From assembly GCF_013032855.1 (NCBI RefSeq), contig NZ_WQDA01000003.1:310001-374000 (forward strand): 64,000 bases of DNA. Direction: 5' to 3'. Source of the DNA: Ruegeria arenilitoris (lineage in GTDB: Bacteria; Pseudomonadota; Alphaproteobacteria; Rhodobacterales; Rhodobacteraceae). The notes under the pieces were generated by a model. It was given only the letters and a program-made list of their open reading frames with translations, was not told the DNA's origin and did no database searches. Of this stretch, positions 9,591 to 18,527 are shown one piece after another. Position numbers and translations under genes: made by a program. Every line of letters begins with the position of its first letter. Position 1 is the stretch's first letter.

Positions 9591-9592
9591 CG

Positions 9593-10198
9593 TTACTTTT
9601 GGGATCTTTGCTTTTTGCGCCATTCGGCCCACGCTTGGGGCGTATCCAGATCCAGAATAGCGTTCTGACCCGGCAAAGGCTGTAGGTGCACCTGGTCCAG
9701 ATGCGCGCGTACGATGGCTTGTGCGCCGCCATCTCCGGTCAAATGCGCCAGATCACCAAAGAGACTTCGGTCGAAGATCACAGGATGGCCTGGAACTCCG
9801 TCCGAGGATGCTCCGCGCCAGATCAGCTTGTCAGGATGTTCGGTGACCGACCGGAGGACCGCGCGTAGATCGTCTGATGTCAGCTCTGGAAGATCGGCCA
9901 GCAGGATCATCGCTGCCCGGGCGGATACCGGCAGCTGCGCGACGGCCCTGCGCAAAGTGGCATTCATGCCTTCATCCGCATCGGGAACAGAAACGATCTC
10001 CAAGTTCATCCCACTCAGGGCGGTGTATCGCGGGTGAGGTGCCGGCGGCAGGGCGACGATGACCGGCCCGACAGCTCGCGCGGTTTCAGCCGAGCGTCGG
10101 ATCAGTGGTTGACCGTCGACAATTTGCATCAGTTTGTCCACTCCGCCCATACGGCGAGAGCTACCGGCGGCCAGCAAGATGATGGGGATATCCTCCAT
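9593..10198 (-). CDS. MobA/MocA-like nucleotidyltransferase
   Basis: The 201-residue protein has the NTP-transferase N-terminal loop LLAAGSSRRMGGVDK and the metal-binding LLADLPELT, as in MocA/MobA enzymes that attach CMP or GMP to molybdopterin. The C-terminal LDLDTPQAWAEW is also typical. The ATG at 10198 has AAGGTGG five bases upstream and starts six codons before the nucleotide loop. A GTG at 10234 that overlaps the preceding stop is the alternative. It lies directly downstream of, and probably in one transcript with, the dimethylglycine-dehydrogenase-like gene. Whether the product serves molybdenum cofactor or another nucleotide-linked metabolite is open. Confidence 0.82.
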   Translation of the reverse strand: MEDIPIILLAAGSSRRMGGVDKLMQIVDGQPLIRRSAETARAVGPVIVALPPAPHPRYTALSGMNLEIVSVPDADEGMNATLRRAVAQLPVSARAAMILLADLPELTSDDLRAVLRSVTEHPDKLIWRGASSDGVPGHPVIFDRSLFGDLAHLTGDGGAQAIVRAHLDQVHLQPLPGQNAILDLDTPQAWAEWRKKQRSQK

Positions 10199-10230
10199 GC
10201 CGGCCACCTTGCCGCCAACCGGAACGGCTG

Positions 10231-12648
10231 TCACCCCCGCATACGCGTACCGTCAGGATCAAATAGTGGACTGGTCAGTACGCGCGCCTTGCGCATCTGG
10301 CCCAGGATTTCAATTTCGACCGCCAGGCCGTCGGCCGCCAGTCCCGTTGGCAGGAAGCCCATGGCAACTGATTTCTGTGCGAAATGCGAGTACCCGCCGG
10401 ATGTACAAAACCCAACCACTGCGCCGTCATGCCAGATGGGTTCGTAGGCGTTCACATCTGCGTCCTCGGCTTCGACCTCAAAAGCCACAAGCTTGCGGGC
10501 TGTTCCTTCAGCCCGCTCGGCCTCGGCGACAGCGCGCCCGATGAAATCGACGTTCTTGGAGAACGAGATGAAGCGGTCCAGCCCGGTTTCAGCGGCTGTG
10601 TAGTCGGGTGAGAACTCGCGCATCCACGAGCCGAAGAACTTGTCGAGCCGCAGGCTCATCATCGCGCGCATGCCGAAGGGGGTGATGCCGTGCGGTTGCC
10701 CGGCCTGCCACAGCGTCCACCACAGCTGGCGTTGCGCCATCGGATCGCAGTAGATCTCGAACCCCAGATCGCCGGTATAGCTGACCCGCTGCACGATGCA
10801 GTCGGTCATGCCGACGACCATCCGGCGCACGTCCATGAAGCGCATGTCACTGAATTCGGCGCGGGTGCAAGCGGCCAGAACCTCGCGGGCTTTGGGGCCG
10901 GCGATCTGGAACCCGTTGCGTTTGTCGCTGATATTCTCGACGGTTACGCCGTCTTGTTGATTTTGCCGGAACCAGCGCATGTGGACGTTCTGTGCGCCGT
11001 AGGAGGCGGTGAGCTGGAACTCCTCCTCGCCCAGGCAGGACACGGTGAAATCCCCGATCAGCTTGCCCTTGGGCGACAGCATCGGGGTCAGCGACAGGCG
11101 GCCCGGCTTGGGGATGCGCCCGGCCATGATCCGGTCCAGCCAGTCGCGGGCGCGCGGACCGGTGGCAAGGTATTTGCCGAAATTGTGCACCTCGTTGATG
11201 CCGACGCCCTCGCGCACGGCGCGCACCTCGCGGCCCGTTGCGGCGAAGGCGTCCGAGCGGCGGAAGGACGGGGTTTCATAGGTCGGCTCGCCCCCTTGCG
11301 CGAAATAGTTGGCGACCTCGAGCCCGTATTGCTGGCCCCAGACCGCGCCCAGATCGCTGAAGATGTCATACATCGGCGTGGTGCGGTTGGGCCGCGCGGC
11401 GGGCAGTTCCTCGTTGGGGTAGGCGACTGAGAAACGCTTCTGATAGTTCTCGATCACCTTGGGGCGGGTATAGCCGGGGGTGATCCAATCGCCGAACCGG
11501 GCCACGTCCATGGCGAAGACGTCGCGCTCGGGCTCGCCCTCGATCATCCATAGCGCCAGCGTCAGACCGACGCCGCCGCCCTGGCTGAACCCGGCCATCA
11601 CGCCGCAGGCCGACCAGTAGTTGCGCACGCCCGGCACCGGCCCGACCAGCGGGTTGCCGTCGGGCGCAAAGGTGAAAGGGCCGTGGATCACTGATTTCAC
11701 ACCGGCCTCGGCCAGAACCGGGAAGCGGCGATAGGCGAATTCGATCGAGTCGGTGATCTTGTCGAAATCGTCGGGCAGCAGCTCGTGCCCGAACTCCCAC
11801 GGCGTGCCGTCCACGGCCCAGGGTTTGCAGGGTTGTTCGTAGAAGCCGATGCAGAGACCGCGGCCTTCCTGCCTCAGATAACTTTCGCCGGCCGGGTCCA
11901 TGACGTGCGGATGCTCGCTGCCCGCGTCGATGATCGCCTCGATTTCGGGGATGGTGTCGGTGACGAGGTATTGGTGCTCCATCGGGTGCAGCGGGAAGTA
12001 GATGCCCGCCATCGCGCCAACTTCGCGTGCCCAGAGGCCGCCAGCGTTGACGATATGCTCGGCGTGGATGGTGCCCTTGTCCGTCACAACGTCCCACGTG
12101 CCGTCGGGGCGCTGGTTGGTTTCACGCACCATGCAGTGGGTCTCGATCGTGGCGCCGCCCATCCGCGCGGCCTTGGCATAGGCGTGGGTCGTGCCCGAAG
12201 GGTCGAGGTGCCCGTCCAGCGGATCATAGAGCGCGCCGATGATGCCGTCGGTGTTGGTGATGGGGGCGATCTTCTTGATCTCGTCGGGGCCGACGATTTC
12301 GGTTTCCAGCCCCATGAAGCGATGCTTGGCGCGCTCGGCCAGCAGCATGTCGAACCGGTCCTGATTGTCGGCCAGCGTGATGCCGCCCACATGGTGCAGC
12401 CCGCAGGACATGCCGGTGATCTCTTCCAGTTCCTTGTACAGCCTGATGGTATAGCCCTGAAGCGCGGCCATGTTGGTGTCGCCGTTCAGCGTGTGGAACC
12501 CGCCCGCCGCGTGCCACGTCGATCCGCTGGTCAGTTCCGACCGTTCCAGCAGCATCACATCCGACCAGCCCAGCTTGGTCAGGTGATACAGCACCGAACA
12601 CCCGACAACTCCACCGCCGATCACGGCAACCTGACACGTGGTTTTCAT
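10231..12648 (-). CDS. FAD-dependent dimethylglycine/sarcosine dehydrogenase family protein with GcvT domains
   Basis: The 805-residue protein opens with a Rossmann FAD motif (VIGGGVVGCS, about 9-18) and the STWHAAG stretch whose His46 matches the covalent flavin attachment site of mammalian dimethylglycine dehydrogenase. A DAO domain covers about 1-400, followed by a middle FAO domain and a GcvT aminomethyltransferase fold with its C-terminal barrel (about 430-800) that would pass the methyl group to tetrahydrofolate. The ATG at 12648 is fixed by the strong Shine-Dalgarno AAGGAGGT eight bases upstream. The substrate (dimethylglycine, sarcosine or a related methylated amine) cannot be set from sequence alone. 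A BCCT betaine-type transporter lies elsewhere in the window. Confidence 0.9.
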   Translation of the reverse strand: MKTTCQVAVIGGGVVGCSVLYHLTKLGWSDVMLLERSELTSGSTWHAAGGFHTLNGDTNMAALQGYTIRLYKELEEITGMSCGLHHVGGITLADNQDRFDMLLAERAKHRFMGLETEIVGPDEIKKIAPITNTDGIIGALYDPLDGHLDPSGTTHAYAKAARMGGATIETHCMVRETNQRPDGTWDVVTDKGTIHAEHIVNAGGLWAREVGAMAGIYFPLHPMEHQYLVTDTIPEIEAIIDAGSEHPHVMDPAGESYLRQEGRGLCIGFYEQPCKPWAVDGTPWEFGHELLPDDFDKITDSIEFAYRRFPVLAEAGVKSVIHGPFTFAPDGNPLVGPVPGVRNYWSACGVMAGFSQGGGVGLTLALWMIEGEPERDVFAMDVARFGDWITPGYTRPKVIENYQKRFSVAYPNEELPAARPNRTTPMYDIFSDLGAVWGQQYGLEVANYFAQGGEPTYETPSFRRSDAFAATGREVRAVREGVGINEVHNFGKYLATGPRARDWLDRIMAGRIPKPGRLSLTPMLSPKGKLIGDFTVSCLGEEEFQLTASYGAQNVHMRWFRQNQQDGVTVENISDKRNGFQIAGPKAREVLAACTRAEFSDMRFMDVRRMVVGMTDCIVQRVSYTGDLGFEIYCDPMAQRQLWWTLWQAGQPHGITPFGMRAMMSLRLDKFFGSWMREFSPDYTAAETGLDRFISFSKNVDFIGRAVAEAERAEGTARKLVAFEVEAEDADVNAYEPIWHDGAVVGFCTSGGYSHFAQKSVAMGFLPTGLAADGLAVEIEILGQMRKARVLTSPLFDPDGTRMRG

Positions 12649-12705
12649 CCGCACCTCCTTGCGTCTGGCCCGAAGGTGCAGGGGAGCGGCGCCGGTATCT
12701 GTCAC

Positions 12706-12730
12706 GAAAACGACCGAGTTTGTCGTTTCC
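12706..12730. promoter_or_regulatory. Candidate operator upstream of the dimethylglycine-dehydrogenase-like gene
   Basis: AAACGAC (12708-12714), a 7-base spacer and GTCGTTT (12722-12728) form a perfect 7-bp inverted repeat 60-80 bp upstream of the ATG at 12648. One mismatch further out, G12706 can pair with C12730. The position suits a transcription-factor site; the regulator is not encoded nearby. Confidence 0.42.
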
Positions 12731-12742
12731 GCCAGCCGTCCG

Positions 12743-14050
12743 TCAGAGCGGCCGCACCTTCAACCAGGTGATCCGGTTGCCCTCGCGTTCGACGACCTCG
12801 AACCGGAATCCGTGGAACGAGAACACCTGACCGACGGTCGGAATCATCTGCGCTTCGTGGATGACCAGCCCGGCAATGGTGTTGGCCTCGTCATCGGGCA
12901 GGGACCAGTCCATCGCACGATTCAGGTCGCGGATGGTCATCGAGCCTTCGACCAGATACTGACCGTCTTCGGTTCGCGTAACCGTCACATCTTCGTCCAC
13001 GTCGAATTCGTCGGCAATCTCGCCGACGATTTCTTCGAGGATGTCCTCGAGCGTGATCAAACCGCGCAGCGACCCGTATTCATCTACCACCAGCGCAAAA
13101 TGGCTGTGCATGCGCAGGAATTCCCGCATCTGATCGTCCAGCGTGGTGGTCTCCGGTACGAAATAGGGGTCATTTGCTACCTTAAGGATGTCAAATGACT
13201 TCAGTCTTTCCGCCCCGCCATCGCTACCGCCTGCCTTTGCGTACATGGCACGGAACAGATCCTTGGCGTGCACGACGCCCACGATGTTTTCGGGCTGGCC
13301 ACGGAACACCGGCAGGCGCGTGTGACGGCTTTCGAGGCATTGTTTCAGGATCGATTCAGGGTCTGCGTCCGCGTCGATCATCTCGATATTCGAGCGGTGC
13401 AGCATGATTTCCTCTACCGTGCGGTCGCCGAGGTCAAGCGCGCCCAGGATGCGGTCGCGGTCCTCTTTTTCGACGACCCCCTCGGAATGGCCCAGTTGCA
13501 GAGCACCGGCGATCTCCTCGCGTACGGCAAGGATGTTGCTGTCGGGGTCGATCTGAACCCCGAACAGGCGCAGTACACCGCGCACCAGCAGGCGAACGGC
13601 AGCCACCACCGGGGAAAACACTGTAACGACGACACCGATCACCGGGGCGACGGCTGCGGCGGCCTTTTCGGCATTGGTGATTGCGTAGGTCTTGGGCAGT
13701 ACTTCAGCAAAGACCAGAACAAGCAGGGTCATGACCAAGGTGGCCAGTGCCACGCCGCTTTCTCCGAAAAGTCGCGTGAACAAAGCCGTGGCCAGCGAGG
13801 CTGCAAGAATGTTGACGAGGTTGTTGCCCAGCAGGACCGAGCCGATCAGACGTTCGTTGTCATCAGTGATCTCCAGCGCCTTTTGCGCGCCGCGCGATCC
13901 TTTGTCGGCTTGCGCCCGCAGTTTACCCCGCGAAGACGCCGTCAGCGCTGTTTCAGACCCCGAGAAGAAGCCGGAGAGTACCAGCAGAAGCAGAATTGAG
14001 GCCGTAGTCAGCCAGAAGGCGCCATCGAGAAGAGAAGGGTCAGAGTCCAT
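12743..14050 (-). CDS. CorC/HlyC-family membrane protein (DUF21 and CBS domains)
   Basis: The 435-residue protein has an N-terminal DUF21/CNNM transmembrane domain (about 1-190, three to four hydrophobic segments), a pair of CBS domains (about 205-335, including the VVDEYGSLRGLITLEDILEE stretch) and the C-terminal CorC_HlyC domain (about 350-430). The family is linked to magnesium or cobalt efflux; old annotations as hemolysin are historical. It is last in a minus-strand row with xerD and two unknown genes, 69 bp from xerD. The ATG at 14050 fits the family N-terminus. Confidence 0.92.
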   Translation of the reverse strand: MDSDPSLLDGAFWLTTASILLLLVLSGFFSGSETALTASSRGKLRAQADKGSRGAQKALEITDDNERLIGSVLLGNNLVNILAASLATALFTRLFGESGVALATLVMTLLVLVFAEVLPKTYAITNAEKAAAAVAPVIGVVVTVFSPVVAAVRLLVRGVLRLFGVQIDPDSNILAVREEIAGALQLGHSEGVVEKEDRDRILGALDLGDRTVEEIMLHRSNIEMIDADADPESILKQCLESRHTRLPVFRGQPENIVGVVHAKDLFRAMYAKAGGSDGGAERLKSFDILKVANDPYFVPETTTLDDQMREFLRMHSHFALVVDEYGSLRGLITLEDILEEIVGEIADEFDVDEDVTVTRTEDGQYLVEGSMTIRDLNRAMDWSLPDDEANTIAGLVIHEAQMIPTVGQVFSFHGFRFEVVEREGNRITWLKVRPL

Positions 14051-14119
14051 CGGTCCGTTTCAGGTATTGTTGATGCAATGGTTATGGGGGCGCAAATGCG
14101 CGCGATCAAGGGTTTGGCC

Positions 14120-15070
14120 CTAGTCTCGTCCGTCATCCTTGGCAAGCGGGTGATGCTGCAACACCAGCTCCGACAGGCGCTCGTCCAGGACATGCGTATA
14201 GATTTCGGTCGTCGCGACGTCGGCGTGCCCAAGCAGGGTCTGGATCGAACGCAAATCGGCCCCATTGGCCAAAAGATGCGTGGCAAAGGCATGGCGCAGC
14301 GTGTGTGGTGTGACTTTGTCGGGAGAAACACCGCCTTGCACGGCCAGTTCCTTTATCAGTGCAAAGAACCGGTGACGGGTCAGGTGCCCTGATTTTCCGC
14401 GCGAAGGAAACAGGAACCGGGACCGGTGGCCTCCGTTGGCGACGGCTGCATCTTCGGCTTCGTCCCGGATGGTCAGCCATGCCGCCAAAGCATCGCGCGC
14501 AGGCGGTGACAAGGGCACCATGCGCTCCTTTCCACCTTTGCCGAGAACCAGCAGCATGCGTGGGTCGCCCCGGGCGGATGATACCGGCAGGGAAACAAGT
14601 TCGGTCACACGCATCCCGGTCGCATACAGAATTTCCATCAGGCAGGTGTTGCGCAGCTTGTCTGCGGTACTGCGCCCTGTTTGCCTGGCCGCCTCAAGCA
14701 GGCGGTCGACTTCTGCCACGTCCAGCGTCTTGGGCAGTCTTTTCTGGCGTCCCGGGCCTTTGATCTGGATGGCCGGATTGGTCGAGCGCCAGCCCTCTTC
14801 AAACGCGAAACGATACAATTGCTTGATGGCAGAGAGGCGGCGGGCACGGGTCGCGCGCGAAAGGCCTTGTGCGTCACAGTCAATCAGGTAGGCCTCGATC
14901 ATACCCTGGTCGGCGGCCTCGAACCCGGCATTTCGCCGGTCGAGCCACGCGCCAAAGTCCTTCAGGTCCCGCCCATAGGCCAGCAAAGTGTTGGTTGCCG
15001 CCCCAAGTTCTGCGGCCTGCGCCTCAAGAAACGCGGAAATCCACAAGTCTTGTGTCGCCGGAGCGGACAC
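14120..15070 (-). CDS. xerD: Site-specific tyrosine recombinase XerD
   Basis: The 316-residue protein has an N-terminal SAM-like core-binding domain (about 10-95) and a catalytic domain with the complete tyrosine-recombinase set: Arg in ATGMRVTEL, Lys in GKGGKER, His-x-x-Arg in HTLRHAFATH, then LLGHADVATTEIYTH carrying the last His and the nucleophilic Tyr. With XerC it resolves chromosome dimers at dif. The start is a GTG at 15070 only 2 bp after the stop of the upstream secreted-protein gene. No flanking direct repeats or phage genes are seen, so this looks like the chromosomal recombinase, not an integrase. Confidence 0.93.
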   Translation of the reverse strand: MSAPATQDLWISAFLEAQAAELGAATNTLLAYGRDLKDFGAWLDRRNAGFEAADQGMIEAYLIDCDAQGLSRATRARRLSAIKQLYRFAFEEGWRSTNPAIQIKGPGRQKRLPKTLDVAEVDRLLEAARQTGRSTADKLRNTCLMEILYATGMRVTELVSLPVSSARGDPRMLLVLGKGGKERMVPLSPPARDALAAWLTIRDEAEDAAVANGGHRSRFLFPSRGKSGHLTRHRFFALIKELAVQGGVSPDKVTPHTLRHAFATHLLANGADLRSIQTLLGHADVATTEIYTHVLDERLSELVLQHHPLAKDDGRD

Positions 15071-15072
15071 TG

Positions 15073-16599
15073 TCAGGCCCCCTTCAGAACAAGCAACTGC
15101 AAGGCCGCGCGGCGCGCCGTGTCTTCCAGACCGACATGCCGGAAAACCGCGATGGCCGCAGTCAAGTCAACCAGATTGCCGCGCGCGCCATGCGCGAACA
15201 TCTGCATGGCCTCAAGAATGGCCTCACCCAGTCGGTTTGCTTCCAACATCGCGCGGATATCGGACGGGATCGGCGCCGACCATGCAAACCCTTCGGCAAT
15301 GGCGTCAGCCATCGGTGAGAGCGAGTTCGAACGCTCGGGTTGGCCCGATGCCAAAGCAGCCAGAAAGGCATTGGCCTCGGGTCCGTCGGGTACAGATCGT
15401 GCGGCATCCTCGTACAACTCGGACAACAGCAGGATGCGCCAGCGCAGGTTCTCGGTGGTCGGGTCGGACAGCTTGATCGGCATCAGGCGCTCGGCGAACA
15501 GTTCGGCAAAGGGCACTTCGAGCCCGACCGAACCCATTTCTGCCCAGACTTTCGGCAGGGTCTTGGATATTGCCTCGGGGCTTCCGGTCTCCAGCGCCGT
15601 TTCGAAACGCTGAACTGCCGAGACGCGATCCCAGACCGCGCCCGAAGCCGCAGGCGCGCGCTCGGTATAAAGGCCCAGCAGATGGTTCGGCGTAAGCGCG
15701 CCGATGCGGGTCAGACGCTCGGCCGCTTCGATCTGGGCCTTCCAACCGGCAACATCGCGCAGGTCGGCATTGGCAAAGGCTCGCGGCAACGAGGCGGTCG
15801 GTAGTCGCTCGCCGATCGCTTCGAACAGGCGAAACGTCAGCGGGTCAGGGTCTTCGGGCTGCGGCAGATAGGCGGCGCCTTCGAACATCTCTGGGCTTAG
15901 GAAGCGATCCAGCAGATCGAGTTGCGCGGGCGGCAGTAATTCGAGCGCATGCGCCGCTTCGAGTGTCAGCGCGGCCGAAGCCCAGTCACCTCTGCGGGCC
16001 TTGCAGAAGACCTGCGCGGAATAATCCCTCGACAAATGCGGTTGCGCGATCAGCGCAGTGCAGCTGCGGTCTTCGTCGCCGGTCAATAGAGTTGCGTCAA
16101 ACCATCGTTTGAACCGCTCAGGCGTATCGGTGGGGCCTGCAAGCTGCACCAAGGATTGCGTCGGATCGGCAGCACCCAGCTGAATCAGGCGATCCAGTCG
16201 CGCCAGAAGCAGTTGGTCTGGCTCATTGGAATTCGCCTGCGCGCGGGCCTCGGTCAGCAAAAGTGTGAACAACAGCCGCTGCATGGCAGGGTTCGATTTG
16301 ACCGGCACGCGCGCGATGAGTTCGGCCAGCCGGGCCGGATCGCTGGGCAGCCACAGATCAACCGGCAGCCCGGTCGCGGACCCATCCACCAATCCCAACG
16401 GCGGCGAAAGGGCCTCGAGCGGAGACACCTGGATGTCGGGCTGCAGGCCGGTATCGGTAACCGGCGGCTCGAGCAATACGGTCCCCGGCAACAGGTCAGG
16501 GGCCGTCTCCAGCCAGTCGATCGCGGATAGCGGCTGTTCGGTTTGTGCGGCGGCTTGGCCGGTCAGTGCAAGCGCCAGCACGACGGCCCTAGTTGACAT
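15073..16599 (-). CDS. Secreted or periplasmic protein of unknown function, 508 residues
   Basis: I do not recognise a family. The N-terminus is a short signal peptide (MSTRAVVLALALTGQAAAQ, cleavage near residue 19). The rest is leucine- and alanine-rich, predicted mostly helical, and reads like a string of paired helices, as in TPR- or Sel1-like scaffolds, but without a clear repeat consensus. No catalytic motif is visible. It overlaps the 49-residue membrane protein gene by 11 bp at its start and precedes xerD by 2 bp, so the three appear co-transcribed. A structural role at the envelope is only a guess. Confidence 0.8.
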   Translation of the reverse strand: MSTRAVVLALALTGQAAAQTEQPLSAIDWLETAPDLLPGTVLLEPPVTDTGLQPDIQVSPLEALSPPLGLVDGSATGLPVDLWLPSDPARLAELIARVPVKSNPAMQRLLFTLLLTEARAQANSNEPDQLLLARLDRLIQLGAADPTQSLVQLAGPTDTPERFKRWFDATLLTGDEDRSCTALIAQPHLSRDYSAQVFCKARRGDWASAALTLEAAHALELLPPAQLDLLDRFLSPEMFEGAAYLPQPEDPDPLTFRLFEAIGERLPTASLPRAFANADLRDVAGWKAQIEAAERLTRIGALTPNHLLGLYTERAPAASGAVWDRVSAVQRFETALETGSPEAISKTLPKVWAEMGSVGLEVPFAELFAERLMPIKLSDPTTENLRWRILLLSELYEDAARSVPDGPEANAFLAALASGQPERSNSLSPMADAIAEGFAWSAPIPSDIRAMLEANRLGEAILEAMQMFAHGARGNLVDLTAAIAVFRHVGLEDTARRAALQLLVLKGA

Positions 16600-16738
16600 C
16601 CAGAATTACCGGTTCGCTGATTTCGCTTTGCGGGGCCGAGAAGTCGGCGCCGAAGAATGGGCCAAGATACGCATAGGCCACCAAGCCGATGAAAAGCAGG
16701 CAAATTAGGTACAACAGGAATTTGATCAGACGGCCCAT
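16589..16738 (-). CDS. 49-residue single-span membrane protein
   Basis: This small gene encodes one hydrophobic helix (about residues 4-26, rich in Leu, Ile, Tyr), then a short acidic periplasmic or cytoplasmic tail ending in PVILDVN. The ATG is at 16738 and the TAG at 16589-16591; its last 11 bases overlap the start of the 508-residue secreted-protein gene in another frame, which suggests translational coupling. It is divergent from aroK. No family is recognised. Support is the in-frame membrane helix, tight coupling and the otherwise empty space up to aroK. Confidence 0.7.
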   Translation of the reverse strand: MGRLIKFLLYLICLLFIGLVAYAYLGPFFGADFSAPQSEISEPVILDVN

Positions 16739-16817
16739 GGCTCAACGCTGCCTCAATTTTCGATTTTGGCCAAGTTATAACTGGCATTTTTCCCAAGATC
16801 ACGTCATTCACAGGGAA

Positions 16818-17405
16818 ATGAGCGAAATTAAGCATAACGTGGCGCCGGCCGGACAACGGCAGGTCTTTGACCTGCACAAAACGGTGGTTTTGGTCGGCAT
16901 GATGGGCGCTGGCAAGACGGCCGTGGGGCGCGCTCTGGCCGCGCGCCTTGGTGTTCCATTCCTCGACAGTGACAGCGAGATCGAATCAGCTGCCAACATG
17001 ACCATCCCCGAGATCTTTGAACGGGACGGCGAGCCGTTCTTTCGCGCCAAAGAAAGCCAGGTCATCGGCCGCCTGCTGGACGAGAAAAAGGGTATCCTGT
17101 CGACCGGCGGTGGCGCTTTTCTGAGCGAAGAAAACCGGACGATGGTATCGGACCGTGGGGTTTCCGTATGGCTGTGCGCCGATTTGGAAGTGTTGTGGAA
17201 CCGGGTGCGCCACAAAGACACGCGACCCTTGCTGCGCACGCCGGATCCGTATGCAACGCTGCGTGACCTGTACGAGGCCCGCGTACCGTTGTACGCACAG
17301 GCTGATCTGGTTGTGAATTCGGACGGCGACACCGCCATCGAAGATATGGTTGACCGGGTTCTGGAAAAGCTGATGACGCGCCCGGATGTATTGGAAGTCA
17401 AATAG
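16818..17405 (+). CDS. aroK: Shikimate kinase
   Basis: The 195-residue protein phosphorylates shikimate at O3, step five of chorismate synthesis. The P-loop GMMGAGKTAVGRALA, the shikimate-binding DSDSEIE and the STGGGAF motif are all present. The ATG at 16818 (MSEIKHN) puts about twenty residues before the first strand, common in alphaproteobacterial AroK; its ribosome site (AGGGA) is close and weak. Longer frames starting at 16689 would run through the divergent promoter and are unlikely. The stop abuts the aroB start with zero spacing, forming the classic aroKB operon. Confidence 0.96.
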   Translation: MSEIKHNVAPAGQRQVFDLHKTVVLVGMMGAGKTAVGRALAARLGVPFLDSDSEIESAANMTIPEIFERDGEPFFRAKESQVIGRLLDEKKGILSTGGGAFLSEENRTMVSDRGVSVWLCADLEVLWNRVRHKDTRPLLRTPDPYATLRDLYEARVPLYAQADLVVNSDGDTAIEDMVDRVLEKLMTRPDVLEVK

Positions 17406-18518
17406 ATGCATCAGACAGTTAACGTTGATCTGGCCGAGCGGTCCTATGACGTCGAAATCGGGCCGGACCTGTTGGCTCAGGCCGGTGCGCGGATCAAGCC
17501 CATGCTGCACCGTCCGCGTGTCGCGGTTCTGACCGATGAAACCGTGGCCGGTTTGCATCTGGATGCTTTGCGCAGCGGCCTGGCGTCCGCCGGGGTGGAA
17601 ATGACCGCATTGGCTCTGCCCGCAGGTGAGGCGACCAAAAGCTGGCCGCATTTCGAGCGCACCGTCGAATGGCTGTTGGCCGAAAAGATCGAACGGCGCG
17701 ATATCGTCGTAGCCTTCGGCGGTGGAGTGATCGGCGATCTGGGGGGCTTTGCTGCGGCGGTGCTGCGTCGCGGTGTGCGCTTTGTGCAGATCCCAACCTC
17801 GCTTCTGGCGCAGGTCGACAGTTCCGTTGGGGGCAAAACTGGTATCAATGCTCCGCAAGGCAAAAACCTGATCGGTGCGTTTCATCAACCTTCGTTGGTT
17901 CTGGCTGACACCTCAGTGCTTGGCACGCTGACGGCGCGTGATTTTCTGGCGGGATACGGTGAAGTCGTAAAATATGGCCTTCTGGGGGATGCTGATTTCT
18001 TCGAATGGTTGGAGCGCAACGGCCCCGCGCTGTCGGCCGGGGACATGGCGACCCGGGTTCAGGCGGTCACCCGTTCGGTTCAGATGAAGGCCGACATCGT
18101 GGCCCGCGACGAGACTGAACAAGGCGACCGGGCGCTGTTGAACCTCGGGCATACGTTCTGCCACGCGCTTGAGGCGGCGACGGGCTATTCCGACCGGCTG
18201 CTGCATGGCGAGGGTGTTGCCATTGGCTGTGCCCTGGCGTTCGAGCTGTCGGCCCGCATGGGGCTGTGTTCCCAGGAAGACCCGAGCCGCGTCCGCGCTC
18301 ACCTGAAGGCGATGGGCATGAAGACCGATCTGTCTGATATTCCGGGTGATCTGCCGAGCGCCGAAGATCTGGTCGACCTTATGGCTCAGGACAAGAAGGT
18401 CGTTGACGGCCAGCTGCGTTTCATCCTGGCGCGTGGGATCGGGCAGGCCTTCGTCACGTCGGACGTGCCACGCGATGCCGTTCTGTCCGTTCTGCAGGAT
18501 GCATTGGCAACGTGCTGA
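17406..18518 (+). CDS. aroB: 3-Dehydroquinate synthase
   Basis: The 370-residue enzyme converts DAHP to 3-dehydroquinate using NAD and a divalent metal. The NAD-binding GGGVIGDLGGF, the active-site QVDSSVGGKTGIN with its Lys, the substrate-site Lys of EVVKYG, and the metal ligands (E in GYGE and the His residues of NLGHTF.H and LLHGEGVAIG) are readable. Length matches the family. The ATG directly follows the aroK stop. It converges with the M50 protease gene 9 bp downstream. Confidence 0.97.
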   Translation: MHQTVNVDLAERSYDVEIGPDLLAQAGARIKPMLHRPRVAVLTDETVAGLHLDALRSGLASAGVEMTALALPAGEATKSWPHFERTVEWLLAEKIERRDIVVAFGGGVIGDLGGFAAAVLRRGVRFVQIPTSLLAQVDSSVGGKTGINAPQGKNLIGAFHQPSLVLADTSVLGTLTARDFLAGYGEVVKYGLLGDADFFEWLERNGPALSAGDMATRVQAVTRSVQMKADIVARDETEQGDRALLNLGHTFCHALEAATGYSDRLLHGEGVAIGCALAFELSARMGLCSQEDPSRVRAHLKAMGMKTDLSDIPGDLPSAEDLVDLMAQDKKVVDGQLRFILARGIGQAFVTSDVPRDAVLSVLQDALATC

Positions 18519-18527
18519 TAAGCGGAG

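Larger units (their letters stand above)
8849..9592. other. 744-bp intergenic region without a convincing gene
   Basis: Between the degP-type gene and the MobA-like gene the sequence is visibly richer in A+T than its surroundings, especially 8930-9380. Short frames on both strands (the longest 85 codons, 9282-9539, plus strand) have no plausible ribosome site and no recognisable motif. It should contain the degP promoter near 8870-8960. It also contains a perfect 8-bp inverted repeat at 9310-9338 and a GC-rich hairpin at its right end. An unannotated small RNA is possible but not shown. Confidence 0.55.

Noticed and set aside
14120-15070. Tyrosine recombinase as sign of an integrated element
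   Set aside because: The protein has XerD length and motifs, it lies among housekeeping genes, and neither phage genes nor flanking direct repeats are seen.
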